Positions 48,776 through 58,103 of a stretch of 59,077 bases of DNA are shown in pieces. The notes beneath the pieces are model-generated. The model was not told where the DNA came from. It saw only the letters and a program-made list of their open reading frames with translations, and ran no database searches. Numbering within the stretch: the first letter of the stretch is position 1; the number at the start of each line of letters is the position of its first letter. Source of the DNA: Acidimicrobiia bacterium (GTDB taxonomy: Bacteria > Actinomycetota > Acidimicrobiia > Spongiisociales > ZC4RG35); assembly GCA_017577575.1 (NCBI GenBank), contig PKRG01000015.1:1-59077 (forward strand), read 5' to 3'. Both the position numbers and the translations under genes were made by a program.

Positions 48776-50146
48776 ATGACCGACAATCCGTTCCCGAAAG
48801 AGTTCTGGTGGGGCGTCGCCACGTCTGCGTTCCAGATAGAGGGGGCAGTGGACGAGGACGGGCGCTCGCCGTCGATCTGGGACACCTTCACCCACACTCC
48901 CGGCAAGATCCGCGATGGCAGCGACGCCGATGTGGCGACCGACCACTACCACCGCTTCCGGGAGGACGTGGGCCTGATGCGGGAGCTGGGTGTCAACGCC
49001 TACCGGTTCTCGATTTCTTGGAGCCGCATACTCCCCGACGGCACCGGGAGGCGGAACCCCGACGGCGTCGCCTTCTACCGCCGGCTGTGCGAGGAGCTGC
49101 TCGCCTCGAACATCACGCCGGTGGCCACCCTCTACCACTGGGATCTCCCCCAGGTGCTGCAAGACAGAGGGGGATGGCTGTCACCCGACTCGCGTCACTG
49201 GTTCGCCGAGTACGCCGTCGCCGCCAAGGAGACCCTGGGCGACCTGATCGGGGTGTGGGCGACCCTCAACGAGCCGTGGTGCGCGGCGTTCCTGGGCCAC
49301 AGCGCCGGAGAGCACGCCCCCGGACTGACCGACCCGGGAGCGGGGTTCGTGGCGGCCCACAACCTGATGCTCGCCCACCACGATGCCATCGCCGCCATGC
49401 GTGAGCACAGGAGCGACGGGGACCAGCTCGGCGTGGTGCTCAACCTGATACCGGCCTGGCCGGCGAGCGACGACCCGGCCGACGCCGCCGCGGCGGCGAA
49501 GGTGGACATGGTCCAGAACAAGCTCTTCCTCGAAGCCGTGTTCAACGGACGCTATCCCGACGAGGTCGTCGAATGGCATCGCCGTTTCGGCGTGGCCGAC
49601 CAGATCGACCTGGAGGCCCTGGCGGCGGCCCGCCAGCCGATCGACTTCCTCGGGGTGAATTACTACAACGTGAACCGGGTCCGCCACGTGCCCGGCGCCC
49701 CCGCTCCAGGGCCGTGGCCCGGCGCCGACGAGGCGGTGATCGTGGTCCCCGAAGGCCCCTTGACGGACATGGGGTGGGCGGTCGACCCCGAAGGCCTGAC
49801 CTGGACGCTCAAGCGGGTCGCCACCGAGTACCCGCCCCTTCCCCTGTACGTGTGCGAGAACGGAGCCGCCTACCCCGATGCCGACCCGGTCGACGGGACC
49901 ATCGAGGACCCCGATCGCATCCGCTACCTCGAGAGCCACATCGAGGCCCTCGCCGAAGCGATCCGTCAGGGCGTCGACGTGCGCGGGTATTTCGTGTGGT
50001 CGCTCCTCGACAACTTCGAGTGGGCGAAGGGATACACGATGCGCTTCGGCATCGTCCACGTCGATTTCAACACCCAGAAGCGGACCATCAAAGCGAGCGG
50101 ACGCTGGTACCGGGATCACATCGCCCGTGTGACCGGAGATGGATGA
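48776..50146 (+). CDS. GH1 beta-glucosidase
   Basis: The product is 456 residues, the usual GH1 length. WWGVATSAFQIEGAVDEDGR is the N-terminal signature. The acid/base Glu166 is in TLNEPW and the nucleophile Glu361 in VCENGAAY. Conserved sugar contacts include Gln20, His121 and WSLLDNFEW near the end. It has no signal peptide, so it acts in the cytosol on imported oligosaccharides. GAGGAGG precedes the ATG at 48776. It is under the LacI-type operators. Confidence 0.94.
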   Translation: MTDNPFPKEFWWGVATSAFQIEGAVDEDGRSPSIWDTFTHTPGKIRDGSDADVATDHYHRFREDVGLMRELGVNAYRFSISWSRILPDGTGRRNPDGVAFYRRLCEELLASNITPVATLYHWDLPQVLQDRGGWLSPDSRHWFAEYAVAAKETLGDLIGVWATLNEPWCAAFLGHSAGEHAPGLTDPGAGFVAAHNLMLAHHDAIAAMREHRSDGDQLGVVLNLIPAWPASDDPADAAAAAKVDMVQNKLFLEAVFNGRYPDEVVEWHRRFGVADQIDLEALAAARQPIDFLGVNYYNVNRVRHVPGAPAPGPWPGADEAVIVVPEGPLTDMGWAVDPEGLTWTLKRVATEYPPLPLYVCENGAAYPDADPVDGTIEDPDRIRYLESHIEALAEAIRQGVDVRGYFVWSLLDNFEWAKGYTMRFGIVHVDFNTQKRTIKASGRWYRDHIARVTGDG

Positions 50147-51383
50147 CCGCTTCGTCCTCGGGGTCAACTACTGGCCGCGCCGCAAGGCGATGTACTGGTG
50201 GTCGGACTTCGACCCCTCCGAAGTGGCCGACGAGTTCGACGTCATCTCCGACCTGGGCCTCGACGTGGTCCGGATCTTCTTGCTGTGGGACGACTGGCAG
50301 CCCGAGCCCGACCGGGTGAGCCCGCAGCGCCTCGAGGACCTGCAGGTCGTATGCGATCTGGCCGCCGAGCGCTCCCTCGGCCTCGACATCACCTTCTTCA
50401 CCGGCCACATGAGCGGCCCGAACTGGGTGCCCAGGTGGATGCTCGACCCCGGGGCGGGCCTTCCCTCCCCCGACGTCCGCCAGGTCGTGTCCGGGGGCCA
50501 GGTCGTGGCGAGCGGCTACCGCAACATGTTCCACGACGCCGACGTCCTGGAGGCCGAGCGCCTGTTGATCCGCCAGGTCGTGAGCACGTTCGCCGACCAC
50601 CCTGCGGTGTGGATGTGGAACCTCGGCAACGAGCCCGACCTCTTCGCCCGCCCCGCCTCCGACTCGGCGGGGGCGGAGTGGGTGAGGCAGATGACTTCGC
50701 TCACACACGACCTGGACCCCGACCATCCGGTGACGTGCGGCCTCCACGCCGCGTCCCTGGTCGACGACAACGGGCTGCGGGTCGACCAGGTGTTCGCCGC
50801 GACCGACGTGGCGGTGATGCACGGTTACCCCATGTACGCCGAGTGGGCGCAGGGCCCGCTCGACCCCGATTTCGTGCCGTTTCTGTGCGCGCTCACGTCG
50901 GCGCTGTCCGGAAAGCCGACCCTCGCCGAGGAGTGGGGCGGGTGCACCGCCCCGGACGGCGGGCCGTCGAGGGTCTGGCAGTGGACCGCGTTCGGGGAGC
51001 CACGCCGCCAGTTCATGGCTTCCGAGGAGGATCTGGCGGCCTACGTCCGCCAGGTGCTGCCCCGGCTGGTCGAAGTGGGCTCCACCGGGGCCCTGCTGTG
51101 GTGCTTCGCCGACTACGCCCCCGAGCTGTGGGACCGCCCGCCGTGCGACCCCGACGGGGCACGCCACGAGCGCCATTTCGGGCTGGTACGGCCCGACGGG
51201 TCTCTCAAGCCCCATGCCGCCGAGCTAACCCGCTTCGCCGCCACCCGGCCCCGGGTACGTGAGGCTCAGAGGACGGTGAGCCTCGACGTCACGGCCGACG
51301 AGTACTACACCGACCCCGCCGGCCACGCCCGCCGCCTCTACTCGCAGTATCTCGACGCTCAGCGATCCCGTTCGACCATGTAG
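50139..51383 (+). CDS. GH5-like glycoside hydrolase (beta-mannanase/exo-glycosidase type)
   Basis: The product is 414 residues with a clan-A TIM barrel. GLDVVRIFLLWDDWQPEPD is the beta2-beta3 region, WNLGNEPD holds the acid/base Glu165, and KPTLAEEWGG the nucleophile (Glu264 or Glu265). There is no signal peptide, so it acts intracellularly. It overlaps the GH1 gene by 8 bases, forming an operon. GH5 versus GH2-catalytic-like or GH113 placement needs a profile search, and the substrate could be manno- or gluco-oligosaccharides. The 3-prime end overlaps the convergent remnant gene by 25 bases. Confidence 0.8.
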   Translation: MDDRFVLGVNYWPRRKAMYWWSDFDPSEVADEFDVISDLGLDVVRIFLLWDDWQPEPDRVSPQRLEDLQVVCDLAAERSLGLDITFFTGHMSGPNWVPRWMLDPGAGLPSPDVRQVVSGGQVVASGYRNMFHDADVLEAERLLIRQVVSTFADHPAVWMWNLGNEPDLFARPASDSAGAEWVRQMTSLTHDLDPDHPVTCGLHAASLVDDNGLRVDQVFAATDVAVMHGYPMYAEWAQGPLDPDFVPFLCALTSALSGKPTLAEEWGGCTAPDGGPSRVWQWTAFGEPRRQFMASEEDLAAYVRQVLPRLVEVGSTGALLWCFADYAPELWDRPPCDPDGARHERHFGLVRPDGSLKPHAAELTRFAATRPRVREAQRTVSLDVTADEYYTDPAGHARRLYSQYLDAQRSRSTM

Positions 51384-51754
51384 TCGGCCAGGTCGGCGAT
51401 GAAGCGCTTCTCGGGGCTGTCGGGGAGGTGGCCGAAAGCCTCCTCGAAAGCCATCGAGGCGGACCGGGCGATGCCCCGGCCGAACTCCTCGGCGAACCCG
51501 ATGCTTCCGTGGGCGTGCATCATCCCGGCGACGTCTTCGACCATGGCGGCCGTCCTCTGGCCGGGAGGCAGCCGGAGGAAGCGCTCCAGACGCTGCCGTT
51601 CCGCCCGGCGGGCGACCGTCAACAAGTGGATCAACATCAGGGTCCTCTTCCCCTCGCGGATGTCGCCCAGGATCTCCTTGCCGTATCGGGCGGGCAAAGG
51701 TCTGGTCCTCGGCGCCGGGCTCGCCGGAGTCGGAGGGTCTATCGGCCATGGCAC
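51359..51754 (-). pseudogene. Polyprenyl synthetase C-terminal fragment
   Basis: The open frame of 131 codons from GTG 51754 matches only the last third of a trans-isoprenyl diphosphate synthase: RYGKEILGDIREGKRTLMLIHLL begins just after the position of the second DDxxD motif, followed by AGMMHAHGSIGFAEEFGRGI and DSPEKRFIADLADYMVERDR. Both Asp-rich metal-binding motifs and the first ~230 residues are absent, and the upstream frame to 51907 has no recognisable homology. It cannot be catalytic alone. It is either a decayed gene or a stand-alone domain; sequence drift looks low. Confidence 0.75.
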
Positions 51755-51918
51755 CCGCCTCTCTGTTGCACGCGGTGGAGCCGATGACCGCCTCTCGTGC
51801 CCCGCCTTGCACCGAGTGTATAGGCCCGAGCGGACGCGAGACGGCTGATCCGCCCGGGAATTGGGGTGTGGCGACATGCGGCGAGGCCTAACGTGGGCCC
51901 CGAGCACGGGAGGACCAC

Positions 51919-53325
51919 ATGGAGGTTTACGACCTCCTCGTCATCGGCTCCGGTCCTGCCGGGGAGAAGGCGGCGGCGCTGGCCGCCTACTTCGGCAAGC
52001 GGGTCGCCGTCGTCGACAAGAGGCAGAGGCTGGGCGGGGCTCCGGTGAACCGCGGCGGGATCCCCACCAAGACTCTGCGGGAGACGGCGCTGTATTTGAC
52101 GAGCTTCCGCCGCCGCGACGTCTACGGCGTCGGCTTCCAACTCGCTCCCGACCTCGCCCTCGAGAGGTTGCGCGCCCGGGCCGCCCAGGTCTCGGAGACG
52201 ATGGGCGCGGAGGTGCGCCGCAATCTGGAAGGCCTCGACGTGACGACCATCCACGGGAGCGCCCGGCTGCAGCCCGATCGCAAGGTGGCGATCGACACGG
52301 ATTCGGGGGTCCGAGTCGTCACAGCCGACGTCGTCCTGATCGCCACCGGGTCCAGCCCTTTCCGGCCACCGTCGATCCCGTTCGACGACCCGGACGTGTT
52401 CGACTCGGACACGATCCTCGACATCGACTCGATCCCCGACAGCCTGGTCGTCATCGGTGGCGGCCCGGTCGGCTGCGAATACGCCTCGATCTTCGCCGCC
52501 CTGGGAGTCGAGGTCACCGTGATCGACGGGGCTCCCCGCCTGCTGGGGGCGATGGACCGAGAGATCTCACAGATGGTGCGCGCCTCTTTCGTGAGCATGG
52601 GGATGCGGGTGCTCTTGGAGAGCCCGGGCGCCCGCATCGAGCGGCGGGACGGCGCCCTGGTGGTCGAGACCGAGTCCGGCCAGGTCCTGCCCACGGAGAA
52701 GGTCCTCTTCGCCGCCGGCCGGGTGGGCAACACCGACGGCCTGGGCCTGGAGGAAGCCGGCGTGGACCTCGACGAGCGGCATCGGATCGTCGTCGACGAG
52801 CACTTCCGGACCACTGCGCCGGGGATATACGCCGCCGGCGACGTGATCGGCCCGCCGGCGCTCGCCTCAGTCTCCGCCGAGCAGGGCCGCATCGCCGCCT
52901 GTCACGCCTTCCAGGTTCCCTTCGATCTCACGCTCGACTGGCTGCCGCCGGTGGGGGTGTACTCGATCCCCGAGGTGGCCATGGTCGGGATGACGGAGGA
53001 ATCGGCGGCTGGGGCCGGCATCGACTACGAGGTCGGCCGGTCGTGGTTCGCGCACAACGCCCGCAGCCACATCGTCGGATCCACCGAGGGCATGATCAAG
53101 CTGGTGTTGGCCCGGGAGGACCGCCGCCTGCTAGGTGTTCACGTCATCGGCGAGGACGCCGCCGAACTGGTCCACATCGGCCAGGCCGTGATGCACGCCC
53201 ACGGGACGGTGGACCGTTTCCTGCACACCACCTTCAACATCCCCACGCGGTCCGAGCTGTACAAGTACGCCGCCTACGACGCCCTCCAGAACCTGGCGAG
53301 ACACCGCGCCGGCGAGCGGGCCTGA
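51919..53325 (+). CDS. sthA: Soluble pyridine nucleotide transhydrogenase (SthA-like)
   Basis: The product is 468 residues. FAD fold LLVIGSGPAGEKAAALAAYFG (~6-26), KRQRLGGAPVNRGGIPTKTLRE, where lipoamide dehydrogenases have the CxxxxC disulfide (absent here, as in transhydrogenases), NAD fold VVIGGGPVGCEYASIFAALG, GIYAAGDVIG, and a dimerisation domain with FLHTTFNIPTRSELYKYAA. The GGIPTKTLRE pattern matches Si-specific NAD(P)+ transhydrogenase. GGGAGGACCAC precedes the ATG, and a TAACGT -10 lies about 24 bases upstream. Confidence 0.9.
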   Translation: MEVYDLLVIGSGPAGEKAAALAAYFGKRVAVVDKRQRLGGAPVNRGGIPTKTLRETALYLTSFRRRDVYGVGFQLAPDLALERLRARAAQVSETMGAEVRRNLEGLDVTTIHGSARLQPDRKVAIDTDSGVRVVTADVVLIATGSSPFRPPSIPFDDPDVFDSDTILDIDSIPDSLVVIGGGPVGCEYASIFAALGVEVTVIDGAPRLLGAMDREISQMVRASFVSMGMRVLLESPGARIERRDGALVVETESGQVLPTEKVLFAAGRVGNTDGLGLEEAGVDLDERHRIVVDEHFRTTAPGIYAAGDVIGPPALASVSAEQGRIAACHAFQVPFDLTLDWLPPVGVYSIPEVAMVGMTEESAAGAGIDYEVGRSWFAHNARSHIVGSTEGMIKLVLAREDRRLLGVHVIGEDAAELVHIGQAVMHAHGTVDRFLHTTFNIPTRSELYKYAAYDALQNLARHRAGERA

Positions 53326-53359
53326 TTCAACCCCGCCCCGGAGGGGTATACGGACTCGC

Positions 53360-54361
53360 ATGAGACCGTCCGACGCTCCTTCTCTCGTCCCTCCAGCTCG
53401 CGGTGAGTGGTCCGATCTGGTGATCCGCATCGTCCGCGACGGGCGCGCCGGAGCATTGCCCCCGCGTCCGGACGATCCGCTGACCGACCACGACATGCAA
53501 CTCGCTCTGTACCTCGCCTACGAGCTGTCCTACCGCGGGCTCGAGGGCGTCCCGGATGAGAAGGAGTGGGACCTCGACTTGCTCCGCGTGCGCCTGGAGC
53601 TGGAACGAGCCTTCGAAGAGGCCCTCCTCGCAGCCGTGCCCCGCGACCCGGTGACACCCGCCGAGGTTCCCGCCCGGCTCCGAGACCTGGACGAGGCGGT
53701 CTCGCCGTTCGGCGTGTACATGGAGAGAGAGGCGACGCTCGAGCAGTTCCGGGAGTTCGTGATCCACCGCTCGACCTACCACTTCAAGGAGGCCGACCCC
53801 CACACCTTCGCCCTCCCCCGGCTCTCGTCCACCGCCAAGGCGGCTTTCGCCGAGATCCAGGCCGACGAATACGGCGGGGGCAAGACGGAACGGGTCCACG
53901 CCCACCTGTTCGTGTCGATGATGGACAAGCTGGGCCTCGACACCCGCAACGGCGCCTACCTGGCGGCGATGCCCGGCGCCACCCTGGCGAACGTCAACCT
54001 GATGTCACTCTTCGGGCTGCACCGCAGGTGGCGGGCGGCAGCCGTCGGGCATCTCGCCTTGTTCGAACTGGGCTCGCCGCTCCCCAACCGCCGCTACGGC
54101 AACGGCCTGCGCCGTCTCGGTTTCGGGTCCGACACCACCGACTTCCACGACGAGCACGTGGAGGCCGACGCCGTGCACTCGATGATCGCCACCTACGACC
54201 TGGCCGGCCGGCTGGCCGAGGACGAGCCCGACCTCGCCGCCGACATCCTCTTCGGGGCGAGGGCGTTGTCGTTCGTGGAAGGCGCCGCCTCGTCGCATCT
54301 GCTCGATTCCTGGAAGGAAGGGCGGAGCAGCCTGCTCCAGCCGGCGACAGTGCCCGCCTGA
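53360..54361 (+). CDS. Iron-containing redox enzyme (haem-oxygenase-like diiron) family protein
   Basis: This 333-residue helical protein has candidate diiron ligands in FREFVIHRSTYHFKEADPH (Glu/His around 130-150), EIQADEYGGG (~172), VHAHLF (~187) and EHVEADAVHSMI (~254-265), with a further Glu near the C-terminus (FVEGA). This E/H pattern fits the haem-oxygenase-like diiron oxidase group. The reaction is unknown. It is followed within two bases by a glycosyltransferase gene, so the two are co-transcribed. Confidence 0.78.
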   Translation: MRPSDAPSLVPPARGEWSDLVIRIVRDGRAGALPPRPDDPLTDHDMQLALYLAYELSYRGLEGVPDEKEWDLDLLRVRLELERAFEEALLAAVPRDPVTPAEVPARLRDLDEAVSPFGVYMEREATLEQFREFVIHRSTYHFKEADPHTFALPRLSSTAKAAFAEIQADEYGGGKTERVHAHLFVSMMDKLGLDTRNGAYLAAMPGATLANVNLMSLFGLHRRWRAAAVGHLALFELGSPLPNRRYGNGLRRLGFGSDTTDFHDEHVEADAVHSMIATYDLAGRLAEDEPDLAADILFGARALSFVEGAASSHLLDSWKEGRSSLLQPATVPA

Positions 54362-54363
54362 TC

Positions 54364-55395
54364 GTGGAGGCGTCCTATGTCCTTCCCCTTCGCCGGGCCG
54401 CAGGCGAGCCCGGACTGGAGGAGCTGGCGGCCTACTTGCGCTGGCTGGCGAGGCACGTGGAAGTGGTGGTGGCTGACGGCTCGGAACCCGACGCCTTCGC
54501 CGAGAACGCGCAGGCGTGGGGCCCGGGCGTCGTCCACGTCCCGGTCGTGAACCGGCCCCGCCGCTACGGGAAGGTCATCGGTGTCCACGTAGGGATGGAG
54601 GCCGCCTCCCACGAAGCGGTGATCATCGCCGACGACGACGTCCGCTATTCGCTGCCGGCTCTGGAGCAGGTCGTCGAGGCACTGGGAACGGCCGAACTGG
54701 TCCGTCCGCAGAACTACTTCGACCCCCTGCCTTGGCACGCGGCCTGGGACACCGCCCGCATCCTCCTCAACCGGGCGGTGGGCCAAGACAGCCCCGGCAC
54801 GCTGGCGGTCCGACGCTCGTTCTTCGTGGCGATGGGTGGCTACTCGGACGAGGTCATGTACGAGAACCTCGAGCTGATACGCACGGTGGCCGCTCATGGC
54901 GGACGGGTGGCGGACAGACCCGACGTGTACGTGCGGAGGGTGCCGGGGACCGTGCGTCGTTTCCTGGAGCAGCGGCCCCGCCAGGCCTACGACGATTTCG
55001 CGCAACCGGCGAAGCTGTTGGGGTTCCTCGCGGTGGGTCCCCTCACGGCGTGGACGGCGCGCCGGGGATCGGCATGGCCCATCGCGGCGTTGGCTGCCGG
55101 GGCGGTGGCTATGGCCGAGATGGGCAGGAGGCGCCACGGAGGGACCGGGTTCTTTCCGGCCCGCTGCTCGTGGCATGCCCCGCTGTGGATGGCGGAGCGG
55201 AGTGTGTGGGTCTGGCTCGCCCTCCTGTATCGGATCTCGGGAGGCGTGCCGTACGCCGGGACCCGGTTCCGGGTCCCGGCCCACTCGATGGCCGAGCTAC
55301 GACTGAGGGCGCGGGCGAGAGCGGTGGCTTCCGTCGCAGAGGGGCGCGGTGCGGGATCGGCCGCACCGGCACAGGGCGATCACGGAGCGCCGTAG
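54364..55395 (+). CDS. Family 2-like glycosyltransferase with membrane segments
   Basis: The product is 343 residues from GTG 54364. An N-terminal strand (VEASYVLPLR) is followed by VEVVVADGSEPDAF (~35), AVIIADDDVRYSLPALEQVV (DDD as the DxD metal motif, ~90), and SFFVAMGGYSDEVMYENLELIRT with the GT2 acceptor ED-like region. C-terminal hydrophobic segments at ~220-260 suggest membrane association. The last ~35 residues are Ala/Arg-rich and antisense to the CDGSH gene, so they may be non-essential. Confidence 0.75.
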   Translation: MEASYVLPLRRAAGEPGLEELAAYLRWLARHVEVVVADGSEPDAFAENAQAWGPGVVHVPVVNRPRRYGKVIGVHVGMEAASHEAVIIADDDVRYSLPALEQVVEALGTAELVRPQNYFDPLPWHAAWDTARILLNRAVGQDSPGTLAVRRSFFVAMGGYSDEVMYENLELIRTVAAHGGRVADRPDVYVRRVPGTVRRFLEQRPRQAYDDFAQPAKLLGFLAVGPLTAWTARRGSAWPIAALAAGAVAMAEMGRRRHGGTGFFPARCSWHAPLWMAERSVWVWLALLYRISGGVPYAGTRFRVPAHSMAELRLRARARAVASVAEGRGAGSAAPAQGDHGAP

Positions 55396-55503
55396 AGGGA
55401 TTTCGCCTTCTTCGGTGTCTTCGAGGACGAAGTCGCCCCTGACGAGGAAAGGCCCATCCGGGTAGGCGCGGATCACGGTCGGTTCTGGTGTCGGTCGAGT
55501 CAC
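55297..55503 (-). CDS. CDGSH iron-sulfur domain protein
   Basis: The product is 68 residues. ALCRCGRSRTAPLCDGSH contains the full CDGSH signature Cys-x-Cys-x2-(S/T)-x3-Pro-x-Cys-Asp-Gly-x-His, which binds a [2Fe-2S] cluster through three Cys and one His. The N-terminal part (VIRAYPDGPFLVRGDFVLED) is the usual bacterial extension. It likely acts in electron or cluster transfer. The motif itself lies within a 99-base antisense overlap with the glycosyltransferase gene. Start codon GTG. Confidence 0.85.
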   Translation of the reverse strand: MTRPTPEPTVIRAYPDGPFLVRGDFVLEDTEEGEIPLRRSVIALCRCGRSRTAPLCDGSHRSRPRPQS

Positions 55504-55583
55504 CCCACGGACCTACCCCGTCCGACGGTCGTCAACCCTCCGAGATCCGCGCCGCGGCCGGCACGGATCTCACCTCACGAGGG

Positions 55584-57950
55584 TCAGGGCAAGGGTGCCA
55601 TCCAGATGCCGGCGTCCACGAACAGCCTTCCGAAGAGCACCAGCCTGTCCCCGGCCACCAACAAGCCGATGAGGCTGGCCGGGCCGGTCGGGCCCATGAG
55701 CGCCTCGACTTCGAGGCTGTAGACGTCTTGGGTCCCGTCGGGACGCACCACCCCGAGCACGTTCTCGCTCGCTCCGTCGACGAGCCGGGCACCCAGCAGG
55801 TACAGCGAGCCGTCCGGGCCCACACCACCTTGGGACCAGCTGCTCCCCTCGCCGAGGTCCGGCGCCTCCACTGGGCTGAACGCGACACCGTCGGTGGTCT
55901 CCCAGACGGCGGCGACAGTCCGAGCGCCGACCGCTCCGATCACGTAGGTACGGTCGTCGCCTTCCAGACATTGGCCGAAATTGACCTGGTCATCGGATCC
56001 GAATGCTTGGGTGCCGGTGACGGTGACGTTCCACGACCTCCCGTCCTCGGTGACCCACACGACCGGAGCCGGACCCGATTCGGTTTGGTGCTGGGCCACC
56101 ACCATCGCGCCTCCACCGGGCAACGGGCAGAGCCTCTCTGTGGTCGTATTGCGGATCTGATCGTCGGGAGCCGGGATCTCTTCCCACGCTCGACCGTCGG
56201 GGCTGTACCAGAAGACAGGCTGGGTGATCCCCGATTCGATGAACTCGTGCCCGAACGCCACCAATCCCGAGCCCATCGCCGTCGCCCTGACAACGCGCTT
56301 TGTGTTCCGATCCTTCTCGCCTCCGACTTCGGATTCGGTGAGCTCGGGGACGGACGGCCCCCACCACATCCTGGGATCGATGTTCCCCGAGTCCAAGAAC
56401 TTGTCGAGGAACCGCTCGTAACCCACGACCGCCACGCCGTCTTCGGTGACGACCACGTCGCTCATGAAGAGGTCCGGCATCGGCTCGCTGGAGACCACAT
56501 CCCCGTCCACGCTCACGGCCACCGCCCGCGCAGACAGGTCCGGTTCCTCCGCCAGGCTGGGAGCGAGCCGCTGACGGTCGACGATGAATACCACTCCATC
56601 GTCCGTGGATGCGCCGGCGGGCAACCTCACCAACTCGGGAGGGGTGGGGAGGGCGTCGTGTACCACCTGGGTGGCGCTGCCTTTTGCGATCCTGAACAAC
56701 GCCGGCTCGGTGATGCTCGACGAAGCGGCCAACACGACTCCTCCCGAGACGGCCATCCGGTCGGGTGGCGGGACGGCGGTGTCGGGGATGCCGCCACCGA
56801 TGGGGATCTCCGACCAGTTCGTGCCGTCCTGGGAGCCGACGAACAGGTAGGAGGCGGCCTCGAAGACGACGCCCACGAGGCCTTCCGAGGAGCGGACAGC
56901 GTCCACGAATCGGCTGCCATAGGTGTTGTAGGAGGTGTGGGAGTCGGCGATCGAGATGTCCGGGGTGACACTCGTCCACTCCTCCCCATCCCGTGAAGTC
57001 CAGATCGTGCTCTCGTAGCCGGGGCCGTTGCGGACGGCGCCGTACACCTGGAACTGCGAGCCGGTGACCACCGCTCCGTTGAGGTCGACGTCGGTTTCGT
57101 GCTCGATACGGGCGGCCTCTTGGAACCCTTCTCCCCGGTCGATGAGAAGCACGCCGAGGTCGTTCGCCCCCCGCTCATCGACGACGACCGCCAACAACCC
57201 CAGCTCGCCGACGGCGAGATCGGCGATGTAGGGATACGTCAGACCCGCCAGGATCTCGTCTGCGGTCGTGTCCTCTGTCCACTCTCGGCCGTCCGGCGAG
57301 CGGAAGACGTACTGCCTGTCACTCGCCCACCCGGCGAGGACGAAGCCGCCATCGGGCTGTGCCTCGATTTGGAGATCCGACATGTTCGGGGGGAAGACCA
57401 CGCTCTCGAGGATCTCGCCGGAGCCGCTCTCGTCCACGAGCCACAGGACGGTGAGCGTGTCTCCTGCCGCACTGCCCCGGCGACCGGCGAACAATCCGGC
57501 CTCCCCGTTCCAGGCGCCGGCTTCGATCGTCGAGCCGCGATCGGGGGCGGGCAGCTCCTTGGCTTCCCAGTCCGTCCCGTCGTCCGACAGCCACACCATC
57601 GGCCGCGGCATCCCGACGTCGACGTTGACCGACCCGCCGATGAGCCATCCGCCCGAGGGCGTCGACAGGATGGCGCCGATCCTCCCGCTGCCCTGTTCGT
57701 CTCTGGTGAGCTCTGCGACCTCGACCGGCTCCCATCCGAGCGGGTCCACGTTCTCGGGTTCGGTGCTGGTCGTCGGCGCCGGGAGGGTCGTGGTGGTGGC
57801 CGGCGGCGCCGTGGTGGCGGTCGTGGCCGTCGCCGGCGGCGGCTCGGTGCTCGGTGTCGTGTCGACCGCGGCTCCGTCCCCGCGGCAGGCGGCGAGAACG
57901 ATCGCCATCAGGGCGGCCGCGACCAGGCCACGTCCCGTGCGTGAGTACAA
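55584..57950 (-). CDS. Large beta-propeller-like lipoprotein
   Basis: The product is 788 residues from TTG 57950, with GGAGAG three bases upstream. A lipoprotein signal (LYSRTGRGLVAAALMAIVLAAC) is followed by a Thr/Pro-rich wall-spanning linker (~25-62). About eight sialidase/BNR-like units then each carry an S-x-D-G-x-x-W pattern (LSDDGTDWEAKE; RSPDGREWTEDT; TSRDGEEWTSVT; GSQDGTNWSEIP; YSPDGRAWEEIP; VTEDGRSWNVTV). The ligand is unknown. It is divergent from a TrmB-type regulator across 153 bases. Confidence 0.78.
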   Translation of the reverse strand: MYSRTGRGLVAAALMAIVLAACRGDGAAVDTTPSTEPPPATATTATTAPPATTTTLPAPTTSTEPENVDPLGWEPVEVAELTRDEQGSGRIGAILSTPSGGWLIGGSVNVDVGMPRPMVWLSDDGTDWEAKELPAPDRGSTIEAGAWNGEAGLFAGRRGSAAGDTLTVLWLVDESGSGEILESVVFPPNMSDLQIEAQPDGGFVLAGWASDRQYVFRSPDGREWTEDTTADEILAGLTYPYIADLAVGELGLLAVVVDERGANDLGVLLIDRGEGFQEAARIEHETDVDLNGAVVTGSQFQVYGAVRNGPGYESTIWTSRDGEEWTSVTPDISIADSHTSYNTYGSRFVDAVRSSEGLVGVVFEAASYLFVGSQDGTNWSEIPIGGGIPDTAVPPPDRMAVSGGVVLAASSSITEPALFRIAKGSATQVVHDALPTPPELVRLPAGASTDDGVVFIVDRQRLAPSLAEEPDLSARAVAVSVDGDVVSSEPMPDLFMSDVVVTEDGVAVVGYERFLDKFLDSGNIDPRMWWGPSVPELTESEVGGEKDRNTKRVVRATAMGSGLVAFGHEFIESGITQPVFWYSPDGRAWEEIPAPDDQIRNTTTERLCPLPGGGAMVVAQHQTESGPAPVVWVTEDGRSWNVTVTGTQAFGSDDQVNFGQCLEGDDRTYVIGAVGARTVAAVWETTDGVAFSPVEAPDLGEGSSWSQGGVGPDGSLYLLGARLVDGASENVLGVVRPDGTQDVYSLEVEALMGPTGPASLIGLLVAGDRLVLFGRLFVDAGIWMAPLP

Positions 57951-58091
57951 GGTCTCTCCCCCTGTGTCGGATCGACATCGCAGCCTAGGGGACCTGCCGC
58001 CGCAACCGGTCACCGACCGCGTGGGTAGAGAGGCGGATCGGTTGGGCGCCCGAGAAGAGACCGGGGCTTGCGCACGGGTCCGACGGTCCCG

Positions 58092-58097
58092 TAACGT
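58092..58097 (+). promoter_or_regulatory. Leaderless-type -10 (TAACGT) of the TrmB gene
   Basis: TAACGT is followed by exactly six bases and then GTG 58104, matching the same arrangement at 22376-22388. No Shine-Dalgarno sequence is present. Confidence 0.5.
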
Positions 58098-58103
58098 CGC
58101 CCT

